From Marmoricola sp. (GTDB lineage: Bacteria; Actinomycetota; Actinomycetes; Propionibacteriales; Nocardioidaceae), in the NCBI RefSeq assembly GCF_025965215.1, contig NZ_JAOPXI010000096.1:1-36794 (forward strand): a stretch of DNA of 36,794 bases, written 5' to 3'. The translations under genes were made by a program, and so were the position numbers. Numbering within the stretch: the first letter of the stretch is position 1; each line of letters begins with the position of its first letter. The notes under the pieces are model-generated. The model was not told the origin of the DNA. It did no database searches and worked only from the letters and a program-made list of their open reading frames with translations. Positions 1 through 7,863 of the stretch are shown here, one piece after another.

Positions 1-786
1 CAACCGGTAGCCCTCGCTGAGCGCGGCCGGAATGACCCCGGCGTGCTGCGCCGACGTGTTGATCGGAATACCTGCCGGACCGGCACCGGTGCGGATCTCG
101 AAGACCGACACCTTGCGCAGCACGGGAACCGTGCTCCCGGCAGTCGCCAGCACGGCGACCCCCGACGCCAGGATGGCACTGCGGACCAGGCCACGGCGGC
201 TGATCGGCGCGGCCCCGGCCATCGACTCGCGATCGTGGAGCCCGGCATCGATGTCGGCCCCCAGGACGTCGCGGATGACCGGAAGCTTCACGGCGACATG
301 GACGATCAACGCGCCGATCGCGACCCACGCCATCGCGTAGTGGGTCGCCCTGAAGTCGAAGCCCCATGGGTACCACTGCGAGCTGTTCAGCAGGCCCGAG
401 GCGAGCTGGAAGATCGAGGACGCCACCAGGACGGCGATCGAGCCGCGCTCGAGCGACTCGACCAGGAGCAGCCGGACCTTCTTCGGCGGTCGCGAGAACA
501 GCTTCGGGAAGACGGTCCACAACTTGACCAGCAAAAGCGGGATCGCCGCCGTACCGGTGGTGACGTGCAGCCCCTGGGTGACCCGGTAGAGCCACACCGG
601 ACGGGTGGGAAACGCGATGAACGGGTGGTGGACGTAGGCCTCGTGGCTGATCAGGCCGGTGACGAAGGCGATCCCGAAACAGATGCCGAGCCACACCCCG
701 ACCCTCGCGGCGACCGCCGGGCTGCGCAGTCGGGACGTGAAGTCCGCCTCGTCAGGGACCGGCGGAGGCCTGAGCTGAAGGGTCAT
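1..786 (-). CDS. Molybdopterin-dependent oxidoreductase with N-terminal cytochrome b-like membrane domain (partial)
   Basis: The 262 residues from the ATG at 786 run off the left edge with no stop. About four hydrophobic helices (near residues 28-47, 72-93, 113-133, 148-167) carry histidines His74, His149 and His163 that could ligate heme b, as in cytochrome b561-type membrane domains. A twin-arginine motif follows (S196-R197-R198-G-L-V) with another hydrophobic stretch (about 202-222), like an internal Tat signal that would place the following domain outside the cell. The sulfite-oxidase-like molybdopterin domain itself lies beyond the window, so that part of the name rests on recognising the N-terminal architecture and the neighbourhood. 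One base separates the start from the methyltransferase stop, so it is probably the last gene of the minus-strand operon that begins at 2759. Confidence 0.7.
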   Translation of the reverse strand, partial: MTLQLRPPPVPDEADFTSRLRSPAVAARVGVWLGICFGIAFVTGLISHEAYVHHPFIAFPTRPVWLYRVTQGLHVTTGTAAIPLLLVKLWTVFPKLFSRPPKKVRLLLVESLERGSIAVLVASSIFQLASGLLNSSQWYPWGFDFRATHYAMAWVAIGALIVHVAVKLPVIRDVLGADIDAGLHDRESMAGAAPISRRGLVRSAILASGVAVLATAGSTVPVLRKVSVFEIRTGAGPAGIPINTSAQHAGVIPAALSEGYRL

Positions 787-787
787 C

Positions 788-1441
788 TCAGCCCTCCTTC
801 ACGAGGACGGCGAACCAGCGCTCGCCGTGGCTGTGCACCGAGGCGACACGCAGCCCGGTGCCGGCGGCCACCAGGCCGATCGCGTCACTGCCGACGACCG
901 TCCACTGGAACGGGTGACTGCGCCCCGAGCGCGTCTCCAGGCGCACCCGTCGGGTGTGGACGCCGCTCCCCGGAGGCTCCAGGTCCACCACGACGCGGCC
1001 GCCAGGCTCGATCAGCTCCACCACCCGGGTCAGCAGAGCCCGCGGCTCACCACCGATGCCGATGTTGCCGTCGGCGAGCAAGGCGGTGGTCCACCGTCCC
1101 TCACCGGGCACGGCCTCGAAAACGTCGCGCACCAGCGCGGAAACACCACGATTGCGGGTCTGGAAGACGGCCTCGGGTACGACGTCGATGCCGAGCGCCG
1201 CATGTCCGGTCTGGGCGAGGAACTGCGTCATCCGTCCCGGCCCGCAGCCGATGTCGAGGGTCGGCCCGACGCAGTGCGCGAGCAGCGCCCGGTCACCGGC
1301 GTCTGCGTAGCGCGTCCACGCAGCGACCGGGAGCGGACGCCGGTTCTCACCCGGACCGACCACGTGGCACGCCTCGCCACGCAGCGCGGCTGAGTACACC
1401 GTCGTCAAGGACCTCGCACCGAGCACGGTCACGGCGGTCAT
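788..1441 (-). CDS. Class I SAM-dependent methyltransferase
   Basis: A 217-residue protein with a glycine-rich SAM-binding motif I (TLDIGCGPGRM, residues 61-71) and an acidic motif II end around residues 84-90 (LGIDVVPEA). These are standard for Rossmann-fold class I methyltransferases; the acceptor cannot be read from the sequence. Its ATG at 1441 overlaps the stop of the upstream DUF2064 gene by four bases (ATGA), and its stop lies one base before the oxidoreductase start, so the genes are almost certainly translated together. Methylation of a sugar or lipid product of the neighbouring glycosyltransferases is a reasonable guess, not shown. Confidence 0.82.
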   Translation of the reverse strand: MTAVTVLGARSLTTVYSAALRGEACHVVGPGENRRPLPVAAWTRYADAGDRALLAHCVGPTLDIGCGPGRMTQFLAQTGHAALGIDVVPEAVFQTRNRGVSALVRDVFEAVPGEGRWTTALLADGNIGIGGEPRALLTRVVELIEPGGRVVVDLEPPGSGVHTRRVRLETRSGRSHPFQWTVVGSDAIGLVAAGTGLRVASVHSHGERWFAVLVKEG

Positions 1442-2103
1442 CGCGCCACCGCCGCCAGAGCGAGCCAGGTGTCACCGAACCGGGTATTGGGCGCAGCGCC
1501 GGCGACGAGAGCGGCGTCCTCGACGGTATCGACGTCCAGATGCGCGCAGGTTTCGCGCACCTCCAGGCCGGCCGCGGCCAGCGCGGACCAGGTCGCGGCG
1601 TAGGTCCCCTGAGTCGACATCGGTACGCCGCACAGGACCGCGGCCCGCTCGGCGTGCTCCAGCGCGAGCGCCCACCAGCCGCCGTCGAGGGCCGGCCCGA
1701 GAACCGCAGCGCCTCCCTCAGCCAGCCCAGCGGCCAGGCGGAGGTCGGAGACAGTCACCTGAGGGGTGTCCATCCCGATCTGGACCACCACTCCGGGTGA
1801 GCCGGCCGCGAGGCGACCGTGGGCGTGCGCCAGGCGCTCGCCGAACGTGGCGCCGTGCTGGGCGAAGACGGTCCAGGTCGCCAGCGCATCGGTGATCTCG
1901 CAACCCCGGCGGGCCACTCCGAGGTCACCGTCGATGGCCAGGTGGCAGTCCTCGCCGAACGCCCTCCGACACGTCGCGAGGGTGTCCAGTAGTGCCGCCG
2001 CAGCGAGATCGGCTGCCGCCTCCATCCCGATGGCGACGCCCAGACGGGTCTTGGCCAGGCCGGGCACGGGAGCCTTGGCCATGACCAGGACGCGAGCGTT
2101 CAT
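1438..2103 (-). CDS. DUF2064 / TIGR04282-family glycosyltransferase-like protein
   Basis: A 221-residue protein with the hallmarks of the DUF2064 family, a GT-A/nucleotidyltransferase-like fold related to CofC: the N-terminal loop KAPVPGLAKTRL (10-21), GMDTPQ (110-115) in place of the usual GxDxP, and GPALDGGWW (136-144). Members near arsenosugar genes are called arsenosugar glycosyltransferases, but no arsenic gene is visible here, so that role should not be transferred. It sits between a GT2 enzyme and a methyltransferase with four-base overlaps on both sides, implying one pathway. Activity could be nucleotidyl or glycosyl transfer. Confidence 0.82.
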   Translation of the reverse strand: MNARVLVMAKAPVPGLAKTRLGVAIGMEAAADLAAAALLDTLATCRRAFGEDCHLAIDGDLGVARRGCEITDALATWTVFAQHGATFGERLAHAHGRLAAGSPGVVVQIGMDTPQVTVSDLRLAAGLAEGGAAVLGPALDGGWWALALEHAERAAVLCGVPMSTQGTYAATWSALAAAGLEVRETCAHLDVDTVEDAALVAGAAPNTRFGDTWLALAAVAR

Positions 2104-2759
2104 CGCAGCACCGCCAGGAAGTCACCCGCGGTCCGCAGGCTGCCGCGTACCGACCCGGACACCTTGGACCGGGTACCCGCAGCACGCGGGTGGTAGGCGA
2201 TGTCCCGTTCGGTGATCCGCCATCCGGCCCGGCTGGCCCGCTGCATCAGCTCGACCGGGTAGCCGAACCGTCGATCCTCGACCCCGAGGGCGAGCAGGTC
2301 GTCGCGGCGACACACCCGCATCGGCGCGATGTCGTGGACGGGGAAGTCCGAACGCAACCGCAACCACGTGACCACCAGGAGATTGCCCAGCCGCGCGTGC
2401 CAGGGCCAGACCCCGCGACCGGTCGGGCGTCGCCGGCCGACCGCCATCGTGGCGCGACCTGCGGCCACCTCGTCGATCATCGGCAGCAGGTCGGACGGGT
2501 CGAACGATCCGTCGCCGTCCATCACCGCGACCAGATCGGTCCTCGCAGCCTCGATGCCGGCATGGACCGCGGCGCCGTACCCCGGTCGCTGCTCGTGCAC
2601 GACGCGCGCGCCGAGACTGCGGCTGATCGCAGCAGTGTCATCGGTCGATCCGTTGTCGACCACTACGACCTCGAGCCAGGACGGCACCTGGGGCAGGACC
2701 GCCCGCAAGGCTGCTGCCTCGTCGAGGCACGGCAGGATCAAGGTGCAGGTCGGGGTCAC
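2100..2759 (-). CDS. Family 2 glycosyltransferase (polyprenyl-phosphate sugar synthase-like)
   Basis: A 219-residue GT-A enzyme. It starts with the GT2 strand (TLILPCLDE, 6-14), has the nucleotide-binding DNGSTDDT (35-42) and the metal-binding DGDGS (81-85). It has no C-terminal membrane helices, like the catalytic half of dolichyl/polyprenyl-phosphate mannose or glucose synthases, which load a sugar onto a lipid carrier. The GTG at 2759 is chosen because the family motif begins a few residues later and a TACGGT hexamer lies six bases upstream, as in a leaderless promoter; the open frame continues upstream but that part is not homologous-looking. It is first in a four-gene overlapping operon running to the oxidoreductase. 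A carrier-linked sugar would be a natural donor for the divergent GT-C-like protein. Confidence 0.85.
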   Translation of the reverse strand: MTPTCTLILPCLDEAAALRAVLPQVPSWLEVVVVDNGSTDDTAAISRSLGARVVHEQRPGYGAAVHAGIEAARTDLVAVMDGDGSFDPSDLLPMIDEVAAGRATMAVGRRRPTGRGVWPWHARLGNLLVVTWLRLRSDFPVHDIAPMRVCRRDDLLALGVEDRRFGYPVELMQRASRAGWRITERDIAYHPRAAGTRSKVSGSVRGSLRTAGDFLAVLR

Positions 2760-2765
2760 TCGTTC

Positions 2766-2771
2766 ACCGTA
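2766..2771 (-). promoter_or_regulatory. Probable leaderless -10 element for the GT2 operon
   Basis: TACGGT (TAnnnT) lies six bases before the GTG at 2759. This spacing places the transcript start at or next to the start codon. No Shine-Dalgarno sequence is seen. Confidence 0.5.
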
Positions 2772-2858
2772 GGGACGGCGACCGGTACGCCGGGCCGGGA
2801 AAGCCTTACGGATGGATGACGTCGGGCTCGCCGCCGCCGCCCGAACCGATCGGCTCCC

Positions 2859-2864
2859 TAGGCT
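2859..2864 (+). promoter_or_regulatory. Probable leaderless -10 element for the membrane protein gene
   Basis: TAGGCT ends seven bases before the ATG at 2872 and divergently faces the GT2 operon promoter about 90 bases away. It supports the start at 2872 rather than the in-frame ATG at 2812. Confidence 0.5.
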
Positions 2865-2871
2865 CGACGTC

Positions 2872-4191
2872 ATGCCCCCGTCCTCGCGCGCGCCCTGGTA
2901 CGGCCTCGGTGCGACCGTGGTGCTGGTCACGCTGGCCATGGCCGTGCCAGCGATCACCGGCTGGCAGGTGCACGTTCCCTTCCCACCGCTGAATGCCGTG
3001 TGGGCCCCGCGAGTCGGCATCGGCACCGTGCCCGCACTCCTCATCGCCGGGCTCGGGATCTGGCAGGCGACTGACCTCGCAGCCCGACTTCCGTGGAAGC
3101 GGCTCCTGCTGGCCGTCTACGGGACCGGCCTGGCGTGGATGTTCTCGCTCGCCTACGTCGACGGGAAGGCCGGCGTCGGGACGATCCTCGGGACTCCGAA
3201 CGAGTACCTGACCACCGCACGCGCAACGACGAACCTGCACCACACGCTGGAGATCTACGTCAGCAGGATCGCGCTCCCGCCACCCGACGGCTGGCCGGTG
3301 CACATCGCCGGCCATCCGCCGGGAGCGCTCACCTTCTTCGTCGCCCTGGACCGGATCGGTCTGGGCAGCACCTTCATGGCCGGCGTCGTCGTGACGCTCA
3401 TCGCAGCGACCACGGCCCTCGCGCTCCTGACCACCCTGCGCGTGCTGGGCGCCGAGAACCACGCGCGCAAGGCGGCACCCTTCCTGGTCCTGGGCCCGGC
3501 AGCGATCTGGCAGTGCGTCTCGGCCGACGCCGTGTTCGCCGCCTTCGCAGCCTGGGGGCTCGCGACGCTGGCGTTTGCTGCCACCCGGCGGACGCCGGGC
3601 GCCATGCTCTGCTGGTCGGTCCTGTCGGGGCTCTTCCTAGGTTACTGCGTGATGCTCTCCTACGGGCTCCCGCTGCTCGCGGTGCTCGCACTCGCCGTCC
3701 TTCTCCTCGCCCGGTCGTGGCGTCCGCTGGTGCCGGCTGCGCTCGCCGCGACTGCGGTCGTGCTCCTGTACGCCGGGTTCGGGTTCAACTGGTGGGATGC
3801 CTACCCGGCGCTTCGTCATCGGTACTGGGCAGGTGTCGCGCGCATCCGCCCGACGTCGTACTGGCTCTGGGGGGACCTGGCTGCGCTTGCTCTCAGCGCC
3901 GGACCGCTGGTCGGCGCAGGCCTGGCCCAGGCGGCGAGCCAGTGGCGCACCCGGATCACCGAACCGTCCGGTCGGGTCGTGCTGCTGCTCCCGGCCGCAG
4001 CCGCGGCCAGCATCGTGCTCGCCGACGGCTCCCTGCTGAGCAAGGCCGAGGTCGAGCGGATCTGGTTGCCGTTCGTCGGTTGGCTCCTGGTGGCGTGTTC
4101 GCTGCTCCCGGAGTCGTGGCGCCGGCGCGGACTCGTCCTGCAGGTCGTCGTGGCGCTCGCGCTGCAGCACCTGCTCGCGACCGGCTGGTGA
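2872..4191 (+). CDS. Polytopic membrane protein, GT-C glycosyltransferase-like
   Basis: A 439-residue protein made mostly of hydrophobic helices (roughly ten). A loop around residues 140-150 contains HIAGHPPGAL; an HPP motif in an extracytoplasmic loop is common in GT-C enzymes that use lipid-linked sugars (ArnT/mannosyltransferase type). Near the C terminus is SKAEVERIWLPF, also typical of such membrane proteins. The exact family is not recognised and an acidic catalytic residue in the first loop is not obvious, so the function is inferred. It is divergent from the GT2 operon and converges with the epimerase gene, with only six bases between stops. The ATG at 2872 is preferred over 2812 because of the TAGGCT box. 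Confidence 0.72.
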   Translation: MPPSSRAPWYGLGATVVLVTLAMAVPAITGWQVHVPFPPLNAVWAPRVGIGTVPALLIAGLGIWQATDLAARLPWKRLLLAVYGTGLAWMFSLAYVDGKAGVGTILGTPNEYLTTARATTNLHHTLEIYVSRIALPPPDGWPVHIAGHPPGALTFFVALDRIGLGSTFMAGVVVTLIAATTALALLTTLRVLGAENHARKAAPFLVLGPAAIWQCVSADAVFAAFAAWGLATLAFAATRRTPGAMLCWSVLSGLFLGYCVMLSYGLPLLAVLALAVLLLARSWRPLVPAALAATAVVLLYAGFGFNWWDAYPALRHRYWAGVARIRPTSYWLWGDLAALALSAGPLVGAGLAQAASQWRTRITEPSGRVVLLLPAAAAASIVLADGSLLSKAEVERIWLPFVGWLLVACSLLPESWRRRGLVLQVVVALALQHLLATGW

Positions 4192-4197
4192 GTGCCC

Positions 4198-5244
4198 TCA
4201 GCCGGCAGGCGGCCGGAGCGGTGCCGTCGCGAAGGCCGGTAGTCCGTCAGCCGGTGCGATCCGCGCGGTGAATCCGAGCTCGCGCGTCGCCAGCTCCCCG
4301 GAGGCAACGACGTGCCGGACGTCGCCGAGGCGAAACTCTGCGGTGATCTGGGGTTCGAGCGACGTGGCGGCGCCTCGGGCCACCAGGGTGGCCACGTCGC
4401 GGATCGGGATCGGAGATCCCGAGCAGACGTTGTACGCCGCGAACCCGCTCCGGTCGACCACGGCCTCGATCGCGCGCAGGTTGGCACGAGCGACATCGTC
4501 GACGTGCACGAAGTCCCGCATCTGGCCGCCGTCCTCGAAGACCCGCGGCTGCTCCCCGCGCTCCAGCGACGAGCGGAACATCGCCGCCACCCCGGAGTAG
4601 GGCGTGTCCCGTGGCATCCCGGGTCCGTAGACGTTGTGGTACCTCAACGCGATCGCGCCGGAGCCCGCCTGCCGGACCCAGGCCGAGGTGTAGTGCTCCT
4701 GGGCCAGCTTGCTGGCGGCGTAGCTGCTGCGTGGATCGAGCCGCGCGTCCTCATGGACCAGGCGCCAGGCCAGGGGCTCACGGCAGATCGGACAGGGATT
4801 CTCGAAGCGACCCGCCTCCAGGTCGGCGACCGCACGGAGGCCCGGCTGCTGCACTCCGTGCTCGGCGCAGGCGTAGCGACCCTCCCCGTAGACGACCATG
4901 GACGAAGCCAGCACCAGACTGGCCACCTGCTGCTCGTGCATGGCGGCGAGCAGCGCTGCCGTGCCGAGGTCGTTGTGCGCGGCGTAGTCGGGAAGGTCGG
5001 CCACCCGGACACCGGCACCGACCAACGCCGCCTGGTGGCAGACCACGTCGACACCGCTGAGCAACGTCGACCACTGCGCGACCTCTCGCACGTCCAGCAC
5101 ATGAGTCCCCTCAGGAGCATCGGTCGTCCCGTGCGCCTGCGGAAGCATCATGTCGACCCGCACGACGTCAGCGCCCGATTCCTCCAGCTGGGTGGCGATC
5201 GCGGCGCCGATGAAGCCGGCCGACCCGGTGAGGAGGACCTTCAC
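4198..5244 (-). CDS. NAD-dependent epimerase/dehydratase (dTDP-L-rhamnose 4-epimerase-like) with putative zinc ribbon
   Basis: A 348-residue extended SDR enzyme: GSAGFIG nucleotide-binding loop (7-13), substrate-side ASSMVVYGEG (113-122), catalytic Tyr175 and Lys179 (YAASK), and RYHNVYGPG (201-209). The overall pattern resembles dTDP-L-rhamnose 4-epimerases. Between YGEG and the catalytic tyrosine is an insert with Cys126, His129, Cys151 and Cys154 (CAEHG and CPIC), spaced like a small zinc ribbon. The GTG at 5244 overlaps the stop of the MTAP gene by four bases (GTGA) and begins exactly at the Rossmann strand, so the open frame extending further upstream is not used. Nucleotide-sugar epimerisation is likely; the substrate is unproven. 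Confidence 0.85.
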   Translation of the reverse strand: MKVLLTGSAGFIGAAIATQLEESGADVVRVDMMLPQAHGTTDAPEGTHVLDVREVAQWSTLLSGVDVVCHQAALVGAGVRVADLPDYAAHNDLGTAALLAAMHEQQVASLVLASSMVVYGEGRYACAEHGVQQPGLRAVADLEAGRFENPCPICREPLAWRLVHEDARLDPRSSYAASKLAQEHYTSAWVRQAGSGAIALRYHNVYGPGMPRDTPYSGVAAMFRSSLERGEQPRVFEDGGQMRDFVHVDDVARANLRAIEAVVDRSGFAAYNVCSGSPIPIRDVATLVARGAATSLEPQITAEFRLGDVRHVVASGELATRELGFTARIAPADGLPAFATAPLRPPAG

Positions 5245-6041
5245 CGGCGCGGGATCTCGTAGGTCAGCTCGAGGCCGTCGGCCCATGAGCTGCACGAGCA
5301 CCCGTCCGGGTCGGGCAGGTCGCCGATCACGCCGAGCAGGATCGCCTTGAGGCGGTCGATGTTGCGCGCGAACATCGCGAACACCTCCTCCTGGCTGACA
5401 CCCTCGCCTGACTCGACACCGGCGTCCATGTCGGTCACCAGGGCGATCGCGCAGTAGCACAGCCGCATCTCGCGGGCCAGCACAGCTTCGGGATGCCCCG
5501 TCATGTTGATCAGCGACCAGCCCTGGCCGGCGTACTGCTGGGACTCGGCGCGGGTGGAGAAGCGCGGGCCCTCGACGACGACCATCGTGCCGCCGGTGCT
5601 GACTCCCGACACGGCACCGAAAGCGCCGATCAGGCGACCGCAGTAGGGGTCGGCGAACGGCGCGTGCACCGCGCCGGTCTCCACGTAGCTCTGGAGGCGA
5701 CCGCTGGTGCGGTCCACGAGCTGGTCGGGCACCACGATGTCGCCCGGAGCCACAACCGGCAGGAGTCCCCCGACTGCACAGGGCGCCAGCACCTGGCGTA
5801 CGCCGAGCGAGGCAAGCAGCCAGAGGTTGGCGCGGTAGTTGATCAGGTGGGGCGGGTAGGCATGACCCGCACCGTGCCGCGGCAGGAACGCGACCCGGCG
5901 CCCGGCGACCTCGCCGACGCTGACGGGGCCGGACGCTTCGCCGTACGGCGTGCCGGTCGCGACCGGGACCGGGTCGTCGAGGAACTCGTAGAAACCGCTG
6001 CCGCCAATCACGGCGATCTCTGCCGTCAGGTGGTCGCTCAC
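5241..6041 (-). CDS. mtnP: S-methyl-5'-thioadenosine phosphorylase
   Basis: A 266-residue member of the PNP/MTAP family: N-terminal GGSGFYEF, the phosphate-site PRHGAGH, NYRANLWLLASLGV and APCAVGGL, and VTDMDAG near residue 207, where Asp rather than Asn is usual for 6-aminopurine substrates. The reaction is phosphorolysis of methylthioadenosine to adenine and 5-methylthioribose-1-phosphate, a step in methionine salvage after polyamine synthesis. The GTG at 6041 follows GTGGAGCC, a usable ribosome site. Its stop overlaps the epimerase start, an unexpected coupling of nucleoside salvage to a sugar epimerase. No other salvage gene is nearby. Confidence 0.88.
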   Translation of the reverse strand: MSDHLTAEIAVIGGSGFYEFLDDPVPVATGTPYGEASGPVSVGEVAGRRVAFLPRHGAGHAYPPHLINYRANLWLLASLGVRQVLAPCAVGGLLPVVAPGDIVVPDQLVDRTSGRLQSYVETGAVHAPFADPYCGRLIGAFGAVSGVSTGGTMVVVEGPRFSTRAESQQYAGQGWSLINMTGHPEAVLAREMRLCYCAIALVTDMDAGVESGEGVSQEEVFAMFARNIDRLKAILLGVIGDLPDPDGCSCSSWADGLELTYEIPRR

Positions 6042-6053
6042 GGCTCCACTCTG

Positions 6054-6860
6054 TCAGGACTCGGTCGGACCGGGTTTTCCGGCGTCCACCTCGGCCGCGG
6101 CGGCCGTCTCCCGGGCCAGGAACGCACCGAGCTCGCCGATCGTGCTCATCAGCGGCGCCGGGAAGACGACGGTGGTGTTCTTGTCGACCCCGATCTCGAC
6201 CAGGCTCTGCAGGTTGCGCAGCTGCAGCGCGAGCGGGTGCTCCATCATGATGTCCGACGCCTCGCCGAGCGCCGCCGCGGCGAGCGACTCGCCTTCGGCG
6301 TTGATGATCTTGGCGCGCTTCTCGCGCTCGGCCTCGGCCTGGCGGGCCATCGCCCGCTTCATGCTGTCGGGCAGCTGGATGTCCTTGAGCTCGACCAGCG
6401 TGACCTCGACGCCCCAGTCGATCGTGCTGACGTCGAGGATCTCGCGGATGCCCAGGTTGATCCGGTCCGTCTCCGACAGTGTCTCGTCGAGCGTGTGCTG
6501 ACCGACGACCTTGCGCAGCGTGGTCTGGGCGATCTGGTCGATCGCGGCGCGTACGTTCTCGATGGCGATCACGGATTTCTCCACGTCGACGACGCGGAAG
6601 TAGGCGACCGCCGAGACGTCGACACTCACGTTGTCGCGGGTGATGATGCCCTGCGACTGGATCGGCATCGTGACGATCCGCAACGAGACCCGGTGCAGCA
6701 CGTCGACCACCGGGATGATCAGTCGCAGTCCCGGCTCACGAATGCCCTGCACCTTGCCGAGCCGGAACAGCACACCGCGTTCGTACTGCTTGACGATGCG
6801 GATCGAGAGCCCGGCAATGACGAGCACCAGCACAACCAGGACGACAACGACGGTGGCCAT
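6054..6860 (-). CDS. SPFH/Band 7 domain membrane protein (slipin-like)
   Basis: A 268-residue protein with one N-terminal membrane helix (residues 1-17, very Val/Leu rich) followed by an SPFH/Band 7 domain ([21 protein letters not shown], then [13 protein letters not shown], and [14 protein letters not shown]). A charged coiled-coil region follows ([17 protein letters not shown]). The family forms membrane-bound oligomers in lipid microdomains. No NfeD partner, often next to slipins, is seen beside it. The ATG at 6860 is supported by the membrane helix beginning there and a TACGTT box six bases upstream. Confidence 0.88.
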   Translation of the reverse strand: MATVVVVLVVLVLVIAGLSIRIVKQYERGVLFRLGKVQGIREPGLRLIIPVVDVLHRVSLRIVTMPIQSQGIITRDNVSVDVSAVAYFRVVDVEKSVIAIENVRAAIDQIAQTTLRKVVGQHTLDETLSETDRINLGIREILDVSTIDWGVEVTLVELKDIQLPDSMKRAMARQAEAEREKRAKIINAEGESLAAAALGEASDIMMEHPLALQLRNLQSLVEIGVDKNTTVVFPAPLMSTIGELGAFLARETAAAAEVDAGKPGPTES

Positions 6861-6866
6861 ACTTCC

Positions 6867-6872
6867 AACGTA
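6867..6872 (-). promoter_or_regulatory. Probable leaderless -10 element for the SPFH gene
   Basis: TACGTT sits six bases before the ATG at 6860. GGAAG lies in the gap and could alternatively act as a close Shine-Dalgarno, so the leaderless reading is tentative. Confidence 0.4.
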
Positions 6873-6889
6873 CGCTCCAGGTGGACGAC

Positions 6890-7756
6890 TCAGGACCGGA
6901 GCGGCTCGAGCACGTCGGCAGCGAACCGGCGGATCCCGTCGACCTTCTGCTCCAGCGTGCAGGCCAGCCCGTGGTAGTAGGCCCAGGGCATCGTCCACAC
7001 GTCGGTCACGCCACCGGCCTCGGCGGCCGCGAACTGCTCGGGAGCGAACGCATCTGTCAGCGCGGTGATGAACCGGAAGTCGCCGGTCGCACCGATCTCC
7101 TCACGGATCTCGGCCAGCCGGTGGGCATGCGCGCTCGCTTCCTCGATCGAGTAGAGGTCGCCGATCCAGCCGTCGTGACGAGCGGCCCGGCGCATCCCGG
7201 CCTCCGAGAGGCCGCCGACGTAGATCGGGATCCGCGCCGTCGGTGTCGGCTCCATGACCAGGCGTGGCGTCGGGTAGAACGTCCCCTCGAATTGGTTCCA
7301 GCCCGGGGTCCAGAGCTCGGCAAGGAGGTCGAGCGCCTCGTCGGTGCGCTTCCCGCGCGTGCCGAAGTCCTGACCCATCAGCTCGAACTCCTCGCGGCAC
7401 CAGCCGACCCCGACGCCGAGGGCTACCCGGTTGCCCGAGAGGACCGCGGCCGTGCCCACGGACTTGGCGACCTGGTACGGGCTTCGCAGCGCAGCGACGT
7501 AGACCGAGGTGTAGAAGTGCAGGTTCGTCGTGATCGCGGCGAGCGAGGCTGCCAGCACCCACGGGTCGGCCCAGGGAGCGTCGTGCTCCCAGCGACGGGC
7601 GCCGTCCGGCGTGTAGGGGTACGGCGTGTCCAGGGTCTCCAGGTCCACCACGTGGTCCGGGATCGAGAGGGCGTCGTAGCCACACTCGTCCGCAGCTCGA
7701 GCAAGGGCGGCGAGCTGGTCGACCGGCTGGAAGGCGACACTGATCGAGAAGCGCAT
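6890..7756 (-). CDS. F420-dependent LLM-class oxidoreductase (TIGR03621-like)
   Basis: A 288-residue luciferase-like TIM-barrel protein. It opens with [11 protein letters not shown] and has the family patterns [42 protein letters not shown] and [12 protein letters not shown]. In actinobacteria this subgroup is assigned to coenzyme F420 rather than FMN; the cofactor is by family resemblance only. The substrate is unknown. A perfect KstR-type palindrome overlaps its -10 region, pointing to steroid or related lipid catabolism, although no steroid gene is in the window. The ATG at 7756 agrees with the TAGTCT box seven bases upstream. Confidence 0.85.
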   Translation of the reverse strand: MRFSISVAFQPVDQLAALARAADECGYDALSIPDHVVDLETLDTPYPYTPDGARRWEHDAPWADPWVLAASLAAITTNLHFYTSVYVAALRSPYQVAKSVGTAAVLSGNRVALGVGVGWCREEFELMGQDFGTRGKRTDEALDLLAELWTPGWNQFEGTFYPTPRLVMEPTPTARIPIYVGGLSEAGMRRAARHDGWIGDLYSIEEASAHAHRLAEIREEIGATGDFRFITALTDAFAPEQFAAAEAGGVTDVWTMPWAYYHGLACTLEQKVDGIRRFAADVLEPLRS

Positions 7757-7763
7757 GCCCGCC

Positions 7764-7769
7764 AGACTA
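7764..7769 (-). promoter_or_regulatory. Probable leaderless -10 element for the F420-type oxidoreductase
   Basis: TAGTCT ends seven bases before the ATG at 7756 and overlaps the left edge of the KstR-like palindrome, so a bound repressor would block it. Confidence 0.5.
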
Positions 7770-7781
7770 GAACAGGTTCTA
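7768..7781. promoter_or_regulatory. KstR-type palindromic operator
   Basis: TAGAACAGGTTCTA matches the 14-base KstR consensus TnnAACnnGTTnnA exactly and extends to a 16-base palindrome (CTAGAAC-AG-GTTCTAG, 7767-7782). KstR is the TetR-family repressor of steroid catabolism genes in mycobacteria and rhodococci. The site overlaps the -10 box of the oxidoreductase gene, consistent with repression. The regulator is not in the window. Confidence 0.6.
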
Positions 7782-7829
7782 GGAGTTCGGGACAGGACGC
7801 CGATCGGGGTGGGGTTCGGGAATCGTCAT
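7779..7829 (-). CDS. Possible 16-codon leaderless mini-ORF
   Basis: An ATG at 7829 opens 16 codons (MTIPEPHPDRRPVPNS) ending in a TAG within the KstR-like palindrome. A TAGATT hexamer (7836-7841) lies six bases before the ATG, the same spacing seen at other starts here. It could be a short leader peptide for the oxidoreductase or chance; no homology can be judged at this length. Confidence 0.25.
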   Translation of the reverse strand: MTIPEPHPDRRPVPNS

Positions 7830-7863
7830 GGCCTCAATCTAGGGACGCCCACCGACAGAAGTT

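Noticed and set aside
43-1800. A 585-codon open frame on the plus strand
   Set aside because: It is the mirror of the oxidoreductase, methyltransferase and DUF2064 genes; its translation is Arg/Pro/Asp-rich with no domain.
1438-2103. Arsenosugar synthesis as the function of the DUF2064 gene
   Set aside because: The name comes from other genomic contexts; no arsenic methylation or resistance gene is in the window.
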